Shown here piece by piece: positions 25,166 to 34,029 of a stretch of 61,775 nt of DNA. Positions within the stretch are counted from its first letter, which is position 1, and the number at the start of each line of letters is the position of its first letter. The position numbers and the translations under genes are program-made. Origin of the DNA: Asaia bogorensis (GTDB lineage: Bacteria; Pseudomonadota; Alphaproteobacteria; Acetobacterales; Acetobacteraceae); contig CAMBMS010000016.1 in the NCBI GenBank assembly GCA_945868845.1, positions 1 through 61,775 on the forward strand. Direction: 5' to 3'. The notes beneath the pieces were generated by a model, which made no database searches, was not told the DNA's origin, and worked only from the letters and a program-made list of their open reading frames with translations.

Positions 25166-25429
25166 AAGGAACTCCCATTTTTTGCACATGCATGATGCCA
25201 TCATATCGGATAGTCGAGTGGCTTAAGACCTATAAAACAGAATAACTTTATGCCACCGGATAGACTTGGCGCGGGTTAGTATCGGGCTGGTCCGGATCCG
25301 TTTATGGGCTGACGGTGGCGCTACCTGATTAACTTAAGTTATTTCAAGCCGCGCATAACGGACGGCTATATCCTGCCAGAAAAACCCCAGTTACTTAAAC
25401 AAAACCGCTCATAAGACGCTTTTTGCGCA

Positions 25430-26413
25430 TCAATATAAATGACATGCAATATAATGTCCGGGTGACATTTCCTTGGGAGTAGGAATATCTTCTGAGCAGC
25501 GTGGCATCGCACGCGGACAGCGTGTATGAAATCGGCAACCAGGGGGAGGCGCTAGAGCGCTGGGGATCTCGCCTGTTAAAGTAAGCCGTTGATAGGGCGT
25601 ATCCGGATGTGCTGGCAAGGCAGCCACGAACAGCGCCTGGGTATATGGATGCAGTGGTTGGCGGCAGATCTCCTGGCTATCCGCCATCTCCACCAATTGG
25701 CCCAGATACATCACCGCGATACGATGGCTGATATGAGCAACGGTGGCCAGGTCATGGCCGATAAACAGGTAGCTGACGCCGAGGTCGCGTTGCAGTTCTT
25801 CCAGGGTGATCATGATCTGCGCGCGGATGGAGACATCCAAAGCTGAAACCGGCTCATCCAGGACGATCAACCGCGTGTCCGTTACCAGGGCGCGCGCGAT
25901 TGCAACGCGCTGGCGTTGGCCGCCGGAGAATTCATGCGGGAATAGCTCCATGACATCGCGCTGCAGGCCAACCAAATTCAGCACATGCGCCACGCGTTCC
26001 CCACGTTCAGAACGCGATTGTTCCGTGTGGATTTCCAGCGGCTCGGCGATAATATCCTTCACCCGCATGCGTGGGCTGAGCGAGCTATACGGATCCTGAA
26101 ACACCACTTGGACTTGACGGCGATAATTCATCAATGCGGGCCCGCGCATGGTTGCGATATCCTCGCCATTGAAGTGGATGGAGCCGGCGGTGGGCTTCTC
26201 CTGCAGCAGAATCAGTTTCGCGGTTGTGGTTTTCCCGCAGCCGGATTCACCAATGAGGCCGAGGGTCTCACCCGCAGCAACGGTGAAATCCATAGCTTCC
26301 ACTGCCTTCACCCAGCCGGCCCTACGTCGCAATAAATTACCGGTGGTTACCCGAAAATATTTTTGAAGGCCGCTAACTTTCAGCAGAGGTAATTCAGGCA
26401 GGGATTGCGTCAT
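25430..26413 (-). CDS. dppF: Peptide-type ABC transporter ATP-binding protein (DppF/OppF)
   Basis: 327 aa from the ATG at 26413, which overlaps the end of the upstream dppD by 20 bases. Walker A is GESGCGKT at 55-62, signature LSGG-type FSGGQRQRVAIARAL, Walker B LIVLDEPVSALDVS, and switch His in IGHDLATV. The C-terminal oligo_HPY extension is present with Cys-rich PPGCRFHTRCPRAMPRC, as in DppF/OppF. It energises uptake through the DppBC channel encoded upstream. The short C-terminal tail after EMSPGHYIACHLY is normal. Confidence 0.9.
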   Translation of the reverse strand: MTQSLPELPLLKVSGLQKYFRVTTGNLLRRRAGWVKAVEAMDFTVAAGETLGLIGESGCGKTTTAKLILLQEKPTAGSIHFNGEDIATMRGPALMNYRRQVQVVFQDPYSSLSPRMRVKDIIAEPLEIHTEQSRSERGERVAHVLNLVGLQRDVMELFPHEFSGGQRQRVAIARALVTDTRLIVLDEPVSALDVSIRAQIMITLEELQRDLGVSYLFIGHDLATVAHISHRIAVMYLGQLVEMADSQEICRQPLHPYTQALFVAALPAHPDTPYQRLTLTGEIPSALAPPPGCRFHTRCPRAMPRCSEDIPTPKEMSPGHYIACHLY

Positions 26414-27398
26414 TGGCACCTCCCATGGCGGATTCACTGCGCCAACAACGTGCGGTCCAAGCCGGACCGTGTTGGGCGACGCCGGGTGCCGCCATCGAGC
26501 AGACCGGCATAGCGTGCCCGCATCGTGGCTGAAAGGCACAGCCAGGCGGCAGACGCGCGAGGTTGGGCGGCTGGCCAGGGATGGCAGTCAGCGCATCCTT
26601 ACTGCCAAGTTTCGCGATCGACCCCAGTAGCGCTGCCGTGTAGGGGTGCTTCGGCTCATTAAACAGACCGCGCACCGGGCCGTGCTCCACGATACGTCCG
26701 GCATACATCACCGCCATCGTATCGCACATGCGCGCGACGATACCGAGATTGTGGGTCACGAAAATAATCGCCACTCCAGTGGCTTCCTGCAGGTCCTTCA
26801 GAAGATCGAGATATTGCGCTTGTATGGTGACATCCAAATTCGTGGTGGGCTCATCAGCAATGATGAGTTTTGGGCCGCCAGAGAGTGCGATGGCACCTAC
26901 GATGCGCTGACGCATGCCACCTGACATTTGATGTGGATAATCGCGCATGCGTTGCGATGGGGATGGAATACGCACTGACTGTAACAATTCCTGCACCCGT
27001 TCACGTAAGGATCGGCCGCGAATTTTTAGATGATAATACGCTGGTTCTGATACTTGGGTGAAAATCGAAAACAGCGGATTCAACGATGCCATCGGATCTT
27101 GTAGGATCATGCCGATGGACCGGCCGCGAATATGGCGCAATTCCGCCTGTGTCTTCGTGGTTAGTTCTTCATTGGCGAAACGGATGGAGCCTCCGGCGAT
27201 GCGCGCACCCGCCGGCAATAGGCCGACGATGGAAAGGCAAGTGGTGGTCTTGCCACAACCGGATTCGCCGATCAGCCCCAGAGTTTCGCCCTCCCGCACA
27301 TCAAAGTTAATGCCGTCGATCGCCTTGACCACGCGCGTGCCGCCAAACGAGGTAAAATGCGTGTGCAGGTCGCGCACTTGTAGCAAGGGTGCGGTCAT
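26394..27398 (-). CDS. dppD: Peptide-type ABC transporter ATP-binding protein (DppD/OppD)
   Basis: 334 aa from the ATG at 27398; more upstream in-frame codons overlap dppC and are not needed. Walker A is GESGCGKT at 44-51, signature MSGGMRQRIVGAIAL, Walker B LIIADEPTTNLDVT, switch His FVTHNLGIV. The oligo_HPY tail has PPGCAFQPRCGHAMPVC. The 9-base space after dppC and the 20-base overlap with dppF show a tight operon. In the signature the usual VMIAMAL is IVGAIAL, a conservative difference. Confidence 0.9.
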   Translation of the reverse strand: MTAPLLQVRDLHTHFTSFGGTRVVKAIDGINFDVREGETLGLIGESGCGKTTTCLSIVGLLPAGARIAGGSIRFANEELTTKTQAELRHIRGRSIGMILQDPMASLNPLFSIFTQVSEPAYYHLKIRGRSLRERVQELLQSVRIPSPSQRMRDYPHQMSGGMRQRIVGAIALSGGPKLIIADEPTTNLDVTIQAQYLDLLKDLQEATGVAIIFVTHNLGIVARMCDTMAVMYAGRIVEHGPVRGLFNEPKHPYTAALLGSIAKLGSKDALTAIPGQPPNLARLPPGCAFQPRCGHAMPVCSMAAPGVAQHGPAWTARCWRSESAMGGANDAIPA

Positions 27399-27406
27399 GT
27401 CCAGTT

Positions 27407-28303
27407 CTACAGATTGCGCTGTTGCGGATCGAGGCGGATACGCAGCCAATCCCCGAATAATTGCGTCGCCAGCACCACCAAAAGAATACAGACGCCAGGA
27501 AAAACGGTCAGCCACCATTTTCCGGCCATCAGAGTGGAGCGCGATTCCGACAGCATCAACCCCCAAGCGGGGTTGGGCGGCGGTACACCGACACCGAGAA
27601 ACGATAGTGAGGCCTCCGCGATGATCACCACGCCAATCGTCAGGCTTGCCAGTACCGTCGCTGTGTTGAGCACATTGGGAAGAATATGACGCAGGATTAC
27701 ACGCCGGGGGTCGGCGCCGGCGATTTCTGCGAGCTTGACGAATTCACGCTCCCGCAAACTTAGGACCTCCCCGCGAATGACACGGGAATAGCGGGTCCAA
27801 TAGACCGAACCGAGAATGATAATAATGTTCCACATGCTGGGACCGAGTAATGTGGCCAGAAAGATCGCGAATACGATGGCCGGTAGCGCAAGCCAAGCAT
27901 CCGTGAAGCGCATCACCACCTGGTCGACCCAGCCACCGAGATACCCGGCAAGTATCCCAAGCGCGGTGCCGATGCCGCCCGCTACCACCGTACCCATCAC
28001 CCCCACAACCAACGACACCCGCGCGCCATGCAGCAACCGGCTGAGAATATCGCGACCCTGAAAATCGGTCCCCAGCAAGGCGCGCCAATTACCACCCTCC
28101 ATCCATACGGGGGGGGTAAAGATCTTTAGGTCCCGGATCGGTTCCGTGGGATCGTATGGCGCGATGACATTGGCAAGCAGCGCTGCCAGAACGACGGGGA
28201 TCAAAATGGCAAGCGACAGGATCGGCAGTTCACGCCAATTGCCCAACCACTTGCCTGGCGCGGCATTTACAATGGTTTCCGGTTCGATTGCGGTGATGGT
28301 CAT
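27407..28303 (-). CDS. dppC: Peptide-type ABC transporter permease (DppC/OppC)
   Basis: 298-aa inner-membrane permease with the N-terminal TM helix and OppC_N-type cytosolic region, a loop containing LLGTDFQGRDILSRLLHGARVSL (typical GTDxxGRDxxSR), and the EAA coupling loop EFVKLAEIAGADPRRVILRHILPN. Five or six hydrophobic spans. It follows dppB by 6 bases on the same strand. The C-terminal LRIRLDPQQRNL is a family hallmark. No damage visible. Confidence 0.9.
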   Translation of the reverse strand: MTITAIEPETIVNAAPGKWLGNWRELPILSLAILIPVVLAALLANVIAPYDPTEPIRDLKIFTPPVWMEGGNWRALLGTDFQGRDILSRLLHGARVSLVVGVMGTVVAGGIGTALGILAGYLGGWVDQVVMRFTDAWLALPAIVFAIFLATLLGPSMWNIIIILGSVYWTRYSRVIRGEVLSLREREFVKLAEIAGADPRRVILRHILPNVLNTATVLASLTIGVVIIAEASLSFLGVGVPPPNPAWGLMLSESRSTLMAGKWWLTVFPGVCILLVVLATQLFGDWLRIRLDPQQRNL

Positions 28304-28309
28304 AAGCCC

Positions 28310-29230
28310 CTATCTCATCAGCCGTATGCGGGGATCGACGTAGGCGTACATAATATCGATGACCAGATTAACCACGATGATCATGCAGCCGGCCAGTACT
28401 ACAACACCTTGCACCAGTGGGAAATCGCGCTGGAAAATACCCTCAAATAGCAGCCGACCAATGCCCGGCCAAGCGAAGATAACCTCGATGATGACGGCGG
28501 TGTTGATCATCACTACCAAATTCACACCAGCCAGCGACAGCACCGGTACCAGCGCGTTCTTGAACCCATGCATGGCGATAACGACATAACCTGGCAGGCC
28601 CTTCAGCCATGCCAGCTTAATATATTCGCTGCGTAGCACTTCTAGCATCGATGAGCGCGTGAGGCGTAGCAGTGATGCCGCAAAATACCAGCCCAACGCG
28701 ATGGATGGCATGACCAGATGCGTCCAATCACCGTTGCCGCTGGTGGGAAGCCATTCCAACCAGACGGAGAACACTAGGATCATAACCAAACCCAGCCAGA
28801 AGCCGGGAATGGCAAGACCCAGCAAGGCCACGCCCTTGCCCAAATTATCCCATAGTGAATTGACCCGCACAGCCGAAATCAGGCCGGCTGGAATACCAAC
28901 GACAAAGGAAATAATTGTTGCAGCAAAACCCAGTTGCAGAGAATTCGGCAATCGTTCGAAATAAAGCTCGCTGACGGGCATTCGATAGTTAAAGGAGGTG
29001 CCCAGGTCGCCCTGCAAAATATTCCAAAGAAAATGTAAATATTGCACCGGCCAGGGTAGATCGAGGCCCCATTGCGCACGCATTCTTACTAGATCAGCTT
29101 CTTGCGCGCCAGGATCGGCCATTAACAGCGCAGGATCTCCAGTCAGGCGCACGACGGTGAAAATGGTCAGGCTCAGGATTAATAGTGTGATCACGCTGTA
29201 GCAGGCGCGCCGGATGATGAATTGCCACAT
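28310..29230 (-). CDS. dppB: Peptide-type ABC transporter permease (DppB/OppB)
   Basis: 306-aa inner-membrane permease. The N-terminus MWQFIIRRACYSVITLLILS is the first TM helix; TGDPALLMADPGAQ, DLGTSFNYRMPVSELYFERLPNS, and the EAA loop region EYIKLAWLKGLPGYVVIAMHGFKNALVPV are characteristic of DppB. It lies 15 bases downstream of the binding-protein gene and 6 bases ahead of dppC. It forms a heterodimeric channel with DppC. Confidence 0.9.
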   Translation of the reverse strand: MWQFIIRRACYSVITLLILSLTIFTVVRLTGDPALLMADPGAQEADLVRMRAQWGLDLPWPVQYLHFLWNILQGDLGTSFNYRMPVSELYFERLPNSLQLGFAATIISFVVGIPAGLISAVRVNSLWDNLGKGVALLGLAIPGFWLGLVMILVFSVWLEWLPTSGNGDWTHLVMPSIALGWYFAASLLRLTRSSMLEVLRSEYIKLAWLKGLPGYVVIAMHGFKNALVPVLSLAGVNLVVMINTAVIIEVIFAWPGIGRLLFEGIFQRDFPLVQGVVVLAGCMIIVVNLVIDIMYAYVDPRIRLMR

Positions 29231-29245
29231 GTGAGCCTGCCCAAT

Positions 29246-30853
29246 CTATCCTTTCAATCGGATGTCCTCCCATGGGTAGGCATAGCCGGAGGTGACGGTC
29301 GGGAATACATCCTGCCATTTTTCCGCTGCGATGCGTGGGCCGATCGTACACATAAAGGCATGGCGGATCACCGGAACAAAATAATAATTATCTAAGATTG
29401 TACGTTGGATTTCCTCCGCCAGGCGTTGGCGTTCCGTAGGGTCGAACGAGGCTATATAGCGAGCAAACTTAGCATCTAATTCGGGCACATTAACCCTGTC
29501 CGCCACGTTGTTTCCACCATTCTTGAAAAATCCGTCATAACTATTGGACCAGGTACCGCCGATGCGCGCACCATGCATAATGATCTGCGTGCCTGGCCAT
29601 TGTGCTAAGCCCTGACGGGTGCGTTGCAGGAACGCACCGCGTTCCATCACCTGCAATTTCGCTCGGATGCCGATTTCTTGCAGATTGGCAATGATGCGTT
29701 CGCCGCGCGAATAAAAAGTTGGCAGCGGAGTGAGCCAATCGACATCGAAACCATTTGGAAAGCCGGCGGCGGCCATTAACTGCTTGGCACGCGCGACATC
29801 GCGTTTGAATTCTGGCGCGGTGAGGCCGTATTGGACGTCATCATTGATCCAGTTACCGGCATTGCGGCCGAGGCCGGAGAACTCAGCCTCGTTCAGAGCC
29901 GGACGGTCAATGGCGAGGCTAGTGGCTTCCCGCACGCGCTTATCGTGGAACGGATTTTTGGGATTCATGAAACCCGGAAATTCCAGCCAGAATGGGGCGG
30001 ACAGGAGCGGGGCGAGCATTAATTTGGGGTTCTTCTTGACCCGGTCCAGCAATTCACCGGGGATGAAATAAGTGATGTCCGATTCACCACGTTCGGCCAT
30101 GGCTAGCCGGGTGGCGGCTTCGGGTACGGCGATGATGGTGAAATGCTTAATGTGGACCGGGCGGTAGTAATCCGCAAAGGCTTCCATTTCAAGCTTGACG
30201 CCAGCTTCCTGGTTGACTAGCCGGTACGGGCCGGCGCCGATCGGGCGGCGCTTGAACATGTCGGGGCCAACCTGCTGGTAATATTTCGCCGGCACTACCC
30301 AACTAGCACCGCAGACGCTGGAGGAACCGACCAGCATAAGGAAATCCAGAAACGGTTCGTTGAAATGAAACTTTACCGTCTGACGATCGATGATTTCTAC
30401 GCCCTGAGTTTTGGCTTTTAGTAATGCGGAGAGCGCGCCGCGATAATTTTCATAGCTGAATTTAACGTCTTCCGGAGTGACCAGTTCACCATTGTGGAAT
30501 TTTGTTCCAGGGCGCAATTTAAAAATGCAGCTCTTGGCATCCTTGGCGAAATCATAACTCTCGGCTAGCGCAGCATGGTCAAAGAGCGTGTTACGAGAAT
30601 TCTTTATCAGCGCGTCATGCAGCGCCATCAGGAAGTTATCCGGCGTGGCCGCGCCATCATGCTCCAGCGGATCTAGCCAGCGTGGTGCCATGGCAGTGTG
30701 CCAGGCAAGGGTGAATTTTCCCGACGCTTGCCGCCCGCCTTGGGCCACGGCGGGCCCCCCATGCACGAGTTGGGACAGCAACGAAGTGCCCCCGAGCAAC
30801 AATCCGCGCCGCCCCATCGCAATGGGCGTAGTCATCCCATATGTTCCGCTCAT
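29246..30853 (-). CDS. Family 5 ABC transporter substrate-binding protein (DppA-like)
   Basis: 535-aa periplasmic solute-binding protein (SBP_bac_5). The signal is Tat-like: GRRGLLLGGTSLLSQLVHG after a short leader, with a possible start at the internal ATG (TTPIAMGRRG). Family phrases are LAESYDFAKDAKSCIFKLRPGTKFHNGE, VTPEDVKFSYENY and KRRPIGAGPYRLV. First gene of the peptide/opine-type ABC operon. Its start overlaps the stop of a GMC-oxidoreductase remnant (TAATG), so that gene once headed the operon. Ligand cannot be deduced; nickel, opine and dipeptide transporters share this fold. Confidence 0.9.
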   Translation of the reverse strand: MSGTYGMTTPIAMGRRGLLLGGTSLLSQLVHGGPAVAQGGRQASGKFTLAWHTAMAPRWLDPLEHDGAATPDNFLMALHDALIKNSRNTLFDHAALAESYDFAKDAKSCIFKLRPGTKFHNGELVTPEDVKFSYENYRGALSALLKAKTQGVEIIDRQTVKFHFNEPFLDFLMLVGSSSVCGASWVVPAKYYQQVGPDMFKRRPIGAGPYRLVNQEAGVKLEMEAFADYYRPVHIKHFTIIAVPEAATRLAMAERGESDITYFIPGELLDRVKKNPKLMLAPLLSAPFWLEFPGFMNPKNPFHDKRVREATSLAIDRPALNEAEFSGLGRNAGNWINDDVQYGLTAPEFKRDVARAKQLMAAAGFPNGFDVDWLTPLPTFYSRGERIIANLQEIGIRAKLQVMERGAFLQRTRQGLAQWPGTQIIMHGARIGGTWSNSYDGFFKNGGNNVADRVNVPELDAKFARYIASFDPTERQRLAEEIQRTILDNYYFVPVIRHAFMCTIGPRIAAEKWQDVFPTVTSGYAYPWEDIRLKG

Positions 30854-31000
30854 TAGATTTTTCCTCCCCGCGTGGCCTGGATTTTATCGGCCATCATTAT
30901 GGTCTGGCCAAACATCATTAGAGCTGGGTGAGATGTTTGACCGCCCTTCGAGTGGCAAAATAGGCGACTACCACAGTGGTTGCAACCGAGATTACCTAGA
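30853..31000 (-). pseudogene. C-terminal remnant of a GMC-family oxidoreductase
   Basis: The reading frame ending at 30853-30855 finishes with CHSKGGQTSHPALMMFGQ, then TIMMADKI. This matches the FAD-proximal C-terminus of GMC oxidoreductases (the Gly-Gly-x-x-x-Pro-Ala region and a final helix). Upstream of about 31000 the similarity is lost. The stop overlaps the start of the binding-protein gene. The gene is a 3' remnant whose deletion joined unrelated DNA to the operon. Confidence 0.5.
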
Positions 31001-31157
31001 TGAATCCCGAAGATCAGCCTGGCGGAACCGTGCCTGCTGTAATGACGTTGCCGGTCTCCTCTCGGGAAAGGCTGAAAAGTAATGGGTTCAAAGGGCTCGC
31101 TCTTTACGGGTGGGGGGGCAATGGAAGGATGGATGGAGGGAAGAGCTTTTGGTTTTC

Positions 31158-32327
31158 CTACTGACGATCCATCCCCAACCGCCGGGACGCGATACGTGCG
31201 CCTTCGGCCAGTGCCGCCAGTTTGGCCCAGACAATGGCTTCCGGTACGCGGCCGCGACCGGCGGAGGTATCGAAACCGCAATCGGTGCCGGCAAGCAGGC
31301 GGGTGGGATCGCCAATGATCTGGGCCACGCGTTCCAAGCGATCGGCGACCACTTCTGGGTGCTCGACGAACTGGGTGAGCGGGTCAATCACGCCGGCCAC
31401 GACGACCTGGCCGTCATCCAGCGGCAGGTCCTTCAAGCAGCGATATTCATGGGCGTGGCGCGGGTTAGCGATGGGCAGCACCCAGCCGCCGACGCGGGCG
31501 CGGCTGATGACGGGCAGGATTTCGTGCATGTCCACGTCGCAATCGTGGGGGCCCTCATAGTTGCCCCAGCAGACATGGATGCGTACACGCTCGCGCGGGA
31601 TGTTGGCCAGCGCGTCGTTGATCGTCGTCACCACGCGATGGGCGAAGTCGATGAAATCCGCCAAGGGGCGGTCCTGGTAGGAGACGTGGCGTTCCAACGC
31701 CAGGTCGGGGGCGTCGATCTGCAACAGGAAGCCGCTATTCACGATCGCCTCGTATTCCACCTGCAGAGCCTTACCGAGGGCAGCGAGGTAGGAATCCTCA
31801 GTGTCGTAGAAGCTGTTGCGCATGGCGGCGGCGATGATGCCCGGGGAGGGCGCGGTTATGAACGATTCCGCAAAGCTGCCAACTTCGCCGAGTGTGGCTA
31901 GGAATTCGTCGCATTCCGCCTGCACCAGGGCGGGGTCGAGGTAGCGGATTTCACCCACCGCTTCCGGCACGCCGTCGCGGTTGGAGACGGTGGGGCGGTG
32001 CGCGGCGTCGGCCCAGGCCTGGAAGCCGGGATAACGCAGCGCGTCGGCGAAGGTCTTGCGGGTCCAGGCGCCACCGAAGCCGCTCATGCGGTGGCGAACA
32101 TGGAGGAAGAACGACTCCCGCATCTGCTCGCCATTGTTACCGACCTCGATGCCCGCTGAGATCTGCTTTCGCACCACGTCCCGGGTGGCCGTCTTGCCAG
32201 CGTTATCCAGCTCGACCGCGTCTACGGGTGAGCCGCTGGCGCGGCGAGCGTAGAGTTCGGTCAGTGCCACGGGGCGTGGCAGGCTGCCGGTGTGGGTGGT
32301 GAGAATGTGCCGGTCGCTTTTCAGCAT
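31158..32327 (-). CDS. MetE-like cobalamin-independent methyltransferase family protein
   Basis: 389-aa stand-alone protein resembling the C-terminal catalytic domain of MetE (methionine synthase II family, UROD/MetE-like TIM-barrel). It starts ILTTHTGSLPRP, as such proteins do. Candidate zinc ligands are His and Cys in HVCWGNYEG and Cys in GTDCGF near the end. FAESFITAPSPGIIAAAM and LQIDAPDLALERH fit the family. Known short homologues transfer methyl groups or demethylate small substrates rather than acting as full MetE, so function in methionine synthesis is not certain. It is a single-gene unit between a transporter operon and an SDR gene. Confidence 0.82.
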   Translation of the reverse strand: MLKSDRHILTTHTGSLPRPVALTELYARRASGSPVDAVELDNAGKTATRDVVRKQISAGIEVGNNGEQMRESFFLHVRHRMSGFGGAWTRKTFADALRYPGFQAWADAAHRPTVSNRDGVPEAVGEIRYLDPALVQAECDEFLATLGEVGSFAESFITAPSPGIIAAAMRNSFYDTEDSYLAALGKALQVEYEAIVNSGFLLQIDAPDLALERHVSYQDRPLADFIDFAHRVVTTINDALANIPRERVRIHVCWGNYEGPHDCDVDMHEILPVISRARVGGWVLPIANPRHAHEYRCLKDLPLDDGQVVVAGVIDPLTQFVEHPEVVADRLERVAQIIGDPTRLLAGTDCGFDTSAGRGRVPEAIVWAKLAALAEGARIASRRLGMDRQ

Positions 32328-32705
32328 TTGAGCCTTGTTCCTCGAGTGGCAATTCGCTAGCCGCAGATATCAGGCCGTTTAGGGGCAGGATGCAATCGCC
32401 CGGATCCGGGCGAGCAGGGCAAACGTATAGGGGATTTCCCTAGTTCATATCCCCGTCATGGACACGTTCCGTGCGGGCATTCCGTATTTCCCTATAAATG
32501 AAGGGTCGAGCGGAACTGGGCCGTGACGGACGCCGTATCGATTAAGACCTCCCTCCAATTATCGTACCTTGACCTACCCCCACTCAGTGGGCCGAGGCAT
32601 GCCGCACATACTTACCAAGCCCGCGCAACTTGGGAAGTTTTCCACCATCGGCTTACACATTCCGCGTTAATCGGAAGGATGTTTACCCTGGAAGCGTCTT
32701 TGAAA
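32328..32705. other. Intergenic stretch with a 16-bp perfect palindrome
   Basis: CGCCCGGATCCGGGCG at 32397-32412 is a perfect palindrome about 70 bases upstream of the minus-strand MetE-like start. It is a possible operator or a short hairpin, with no T-tract. The remainder, 32413-32705, shows no recognised gene. Confidence 0.45.
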
Positions 32706-33416
32706 TCAGCTCGCCCGTCCGATCGACATGCCGCCGCAGCAATGCAGGACCTGGCCGTTCACGAAGCCACTGCGGTCATCCAACAGAAAGGCGACGGCAT
32801 TGGCGATATCTTCCGGCTGGCCAAATCTTCCAACCGGGACCGAGGCACGGGTCTTCTCGTAAAGCTCTCGCGAATAGGCCTCACGCAGCATATCGGTGTC
32901 GATCGGTCCTGGCGCGACGGCGTTTGCCGTGATGCCGGCCGAGGCCAGTTCCATGGCCCAGGTTTTCATCAGGCCGACCAGCGCCGCCTTACTGGCGGCA
33001 TAGGCGGATAGTCCCGGGATACCAACGATCGCCCGGCTGGCGATATTGACGATGCGCCCGAAGCCGGCCGCTTTCATCCCCGGCACCACGGCCTGGGCGC
33101 ATTGCAGCGCCACCCGGGTATTGATCCGAATGACCCGGTCGAACTCGTCGAGATCTACGTCTTCGATATCGGACATGCAGGATATACCGACATTGTTGAC
33201 CAGACGGGTAACCCGGTGGCGGGCGCTCAGCGCCTCGAGAGCATCGGTGGTCGCTCTCTCGTTCGATAGATCCACCCTGATGAATTCAGCAGCACCTGGA
33301 TTTTGTGGCTCCAAAACGTCGAACTGAACAACCAGTTTTCCGTCCGTTGAAAGGCGCTCACAAATGGCTCGACCGATGTTACGAGATCCTCCAGTAACCA
33401 ATACGCAATTCGCCAT
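32706..33416 (-). CDS. SDR family oxidoreductase
   Basis: Classical short-chain dehydrogenase, 236 aa. TGGSRNIG at 8-15, Asn99 (INTRVAL), Ser127 (NIASRA), Tyr139 and Lys143 (YAASK), then APGPIDTDM. The C-terminus has FVNGQVLHCCGGMSIG, where the usual DGG is CGG. FabG-like fold, NAD(P)H-dependent, cytosolic. Substrate unknown. Neighbours are a MetE-like gene and an IS3 remnant, so no operon partner is evident. All catalytic residues are intact. Confidence 0.87.
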   Translation of the reverse strand: MANCVLVTGGSRNIGRAICERLSTDGKLVVQFDVLEPQNPGAAEFIRVDLSNERATTDALEALSARHRVTRLVNNVGISCMSDIEDVDLDEFDRVIRINTRVALQCAQAVVPGMKAAGFGRIVNIASRAIVGIPGLSAYAASKAALVGLMKTWAMELASAGITANAVAPGPIDTDMLREAYSRELYEKTRASVPVGRFGQPEDIANAVAFLLDDRSGFVNGQVLHCCGGMSIGRAS

Positions 33417-33469
33417 GATTTTCTCCCGCTAACATCTATTTCCACTATCGATGAAACATTAGCGGGCCG

Positions 33470-33918
33470 TCCGTCACCGGTCCAGCGGATCGCAGATGCG
33501 ACCCGGCTGATCAGGCGCTTTCCTGCGTGCCCGGTGTTGATAGTAGCCGCTGGTAATTACAGCCCATACCCGGCGTTGCACCACGATCGGTCAGACCTTC
33601 TCGTGTCGCTCGATAAAGGCGTATCTCGCCGCAAGCCCCTCGAACAATACGCCGTCGCTTTTTTAGGATGTCACGCGCCATGCGCATCTTCGTCAGTTCG
33701 GCCTTCAGCCGAGCAATCTCCATCTGATCTGCATTCACCGGCTTGCCCTTGGCTTCCTTCAGACCACCGATGGCATCCGCTTTCACCCAGTTGTCAATCG
33801 ATTGTGGCGAAACACCAAGCCCACGCGCAACCGAGGCCAGTGGTTGACCTCCACGCACCAGCCAAACCGCCTCCTGCTTGAAATCCAACGTGTAGCGCAC
33901 CCGCAAAATCCCCGTCAT
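33470..33918 (-). pseudogene. Degenerate IS3-family element (OrfA with broken OrfB start)
   Basis: OrfA begins at the ATG at 33918: an HTH (YTLDFKQEAVWLVRGGQPLA, GVSPQSIDNWVKA), then the zipper region EIARLKAELTKMRMARDILKK. An AAAAAAG slippery-type run follows, as expected for programmed frameshifting. The OrfB start can still be read in another frame (RYAFIERHEKV, a TGA in place of Trp, then PIVVQRRVWAV), but the gene is broken by frame changes and truncated near 33470. It is an IS3 scar between an SDR gene and an LLM monooxygenase gene. Confidence 0.8.
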
Positions 33919-34029
33919 GTCCGCTCCTGCAAAACTGATGAAACACATGCAGCCTTGGGAGACGTTCTTCAGGGGAAATGTCAGCAGAGACGAAACCCCG
34001 CCCACCGGCGAGGCCGCAAACGGGGCAAG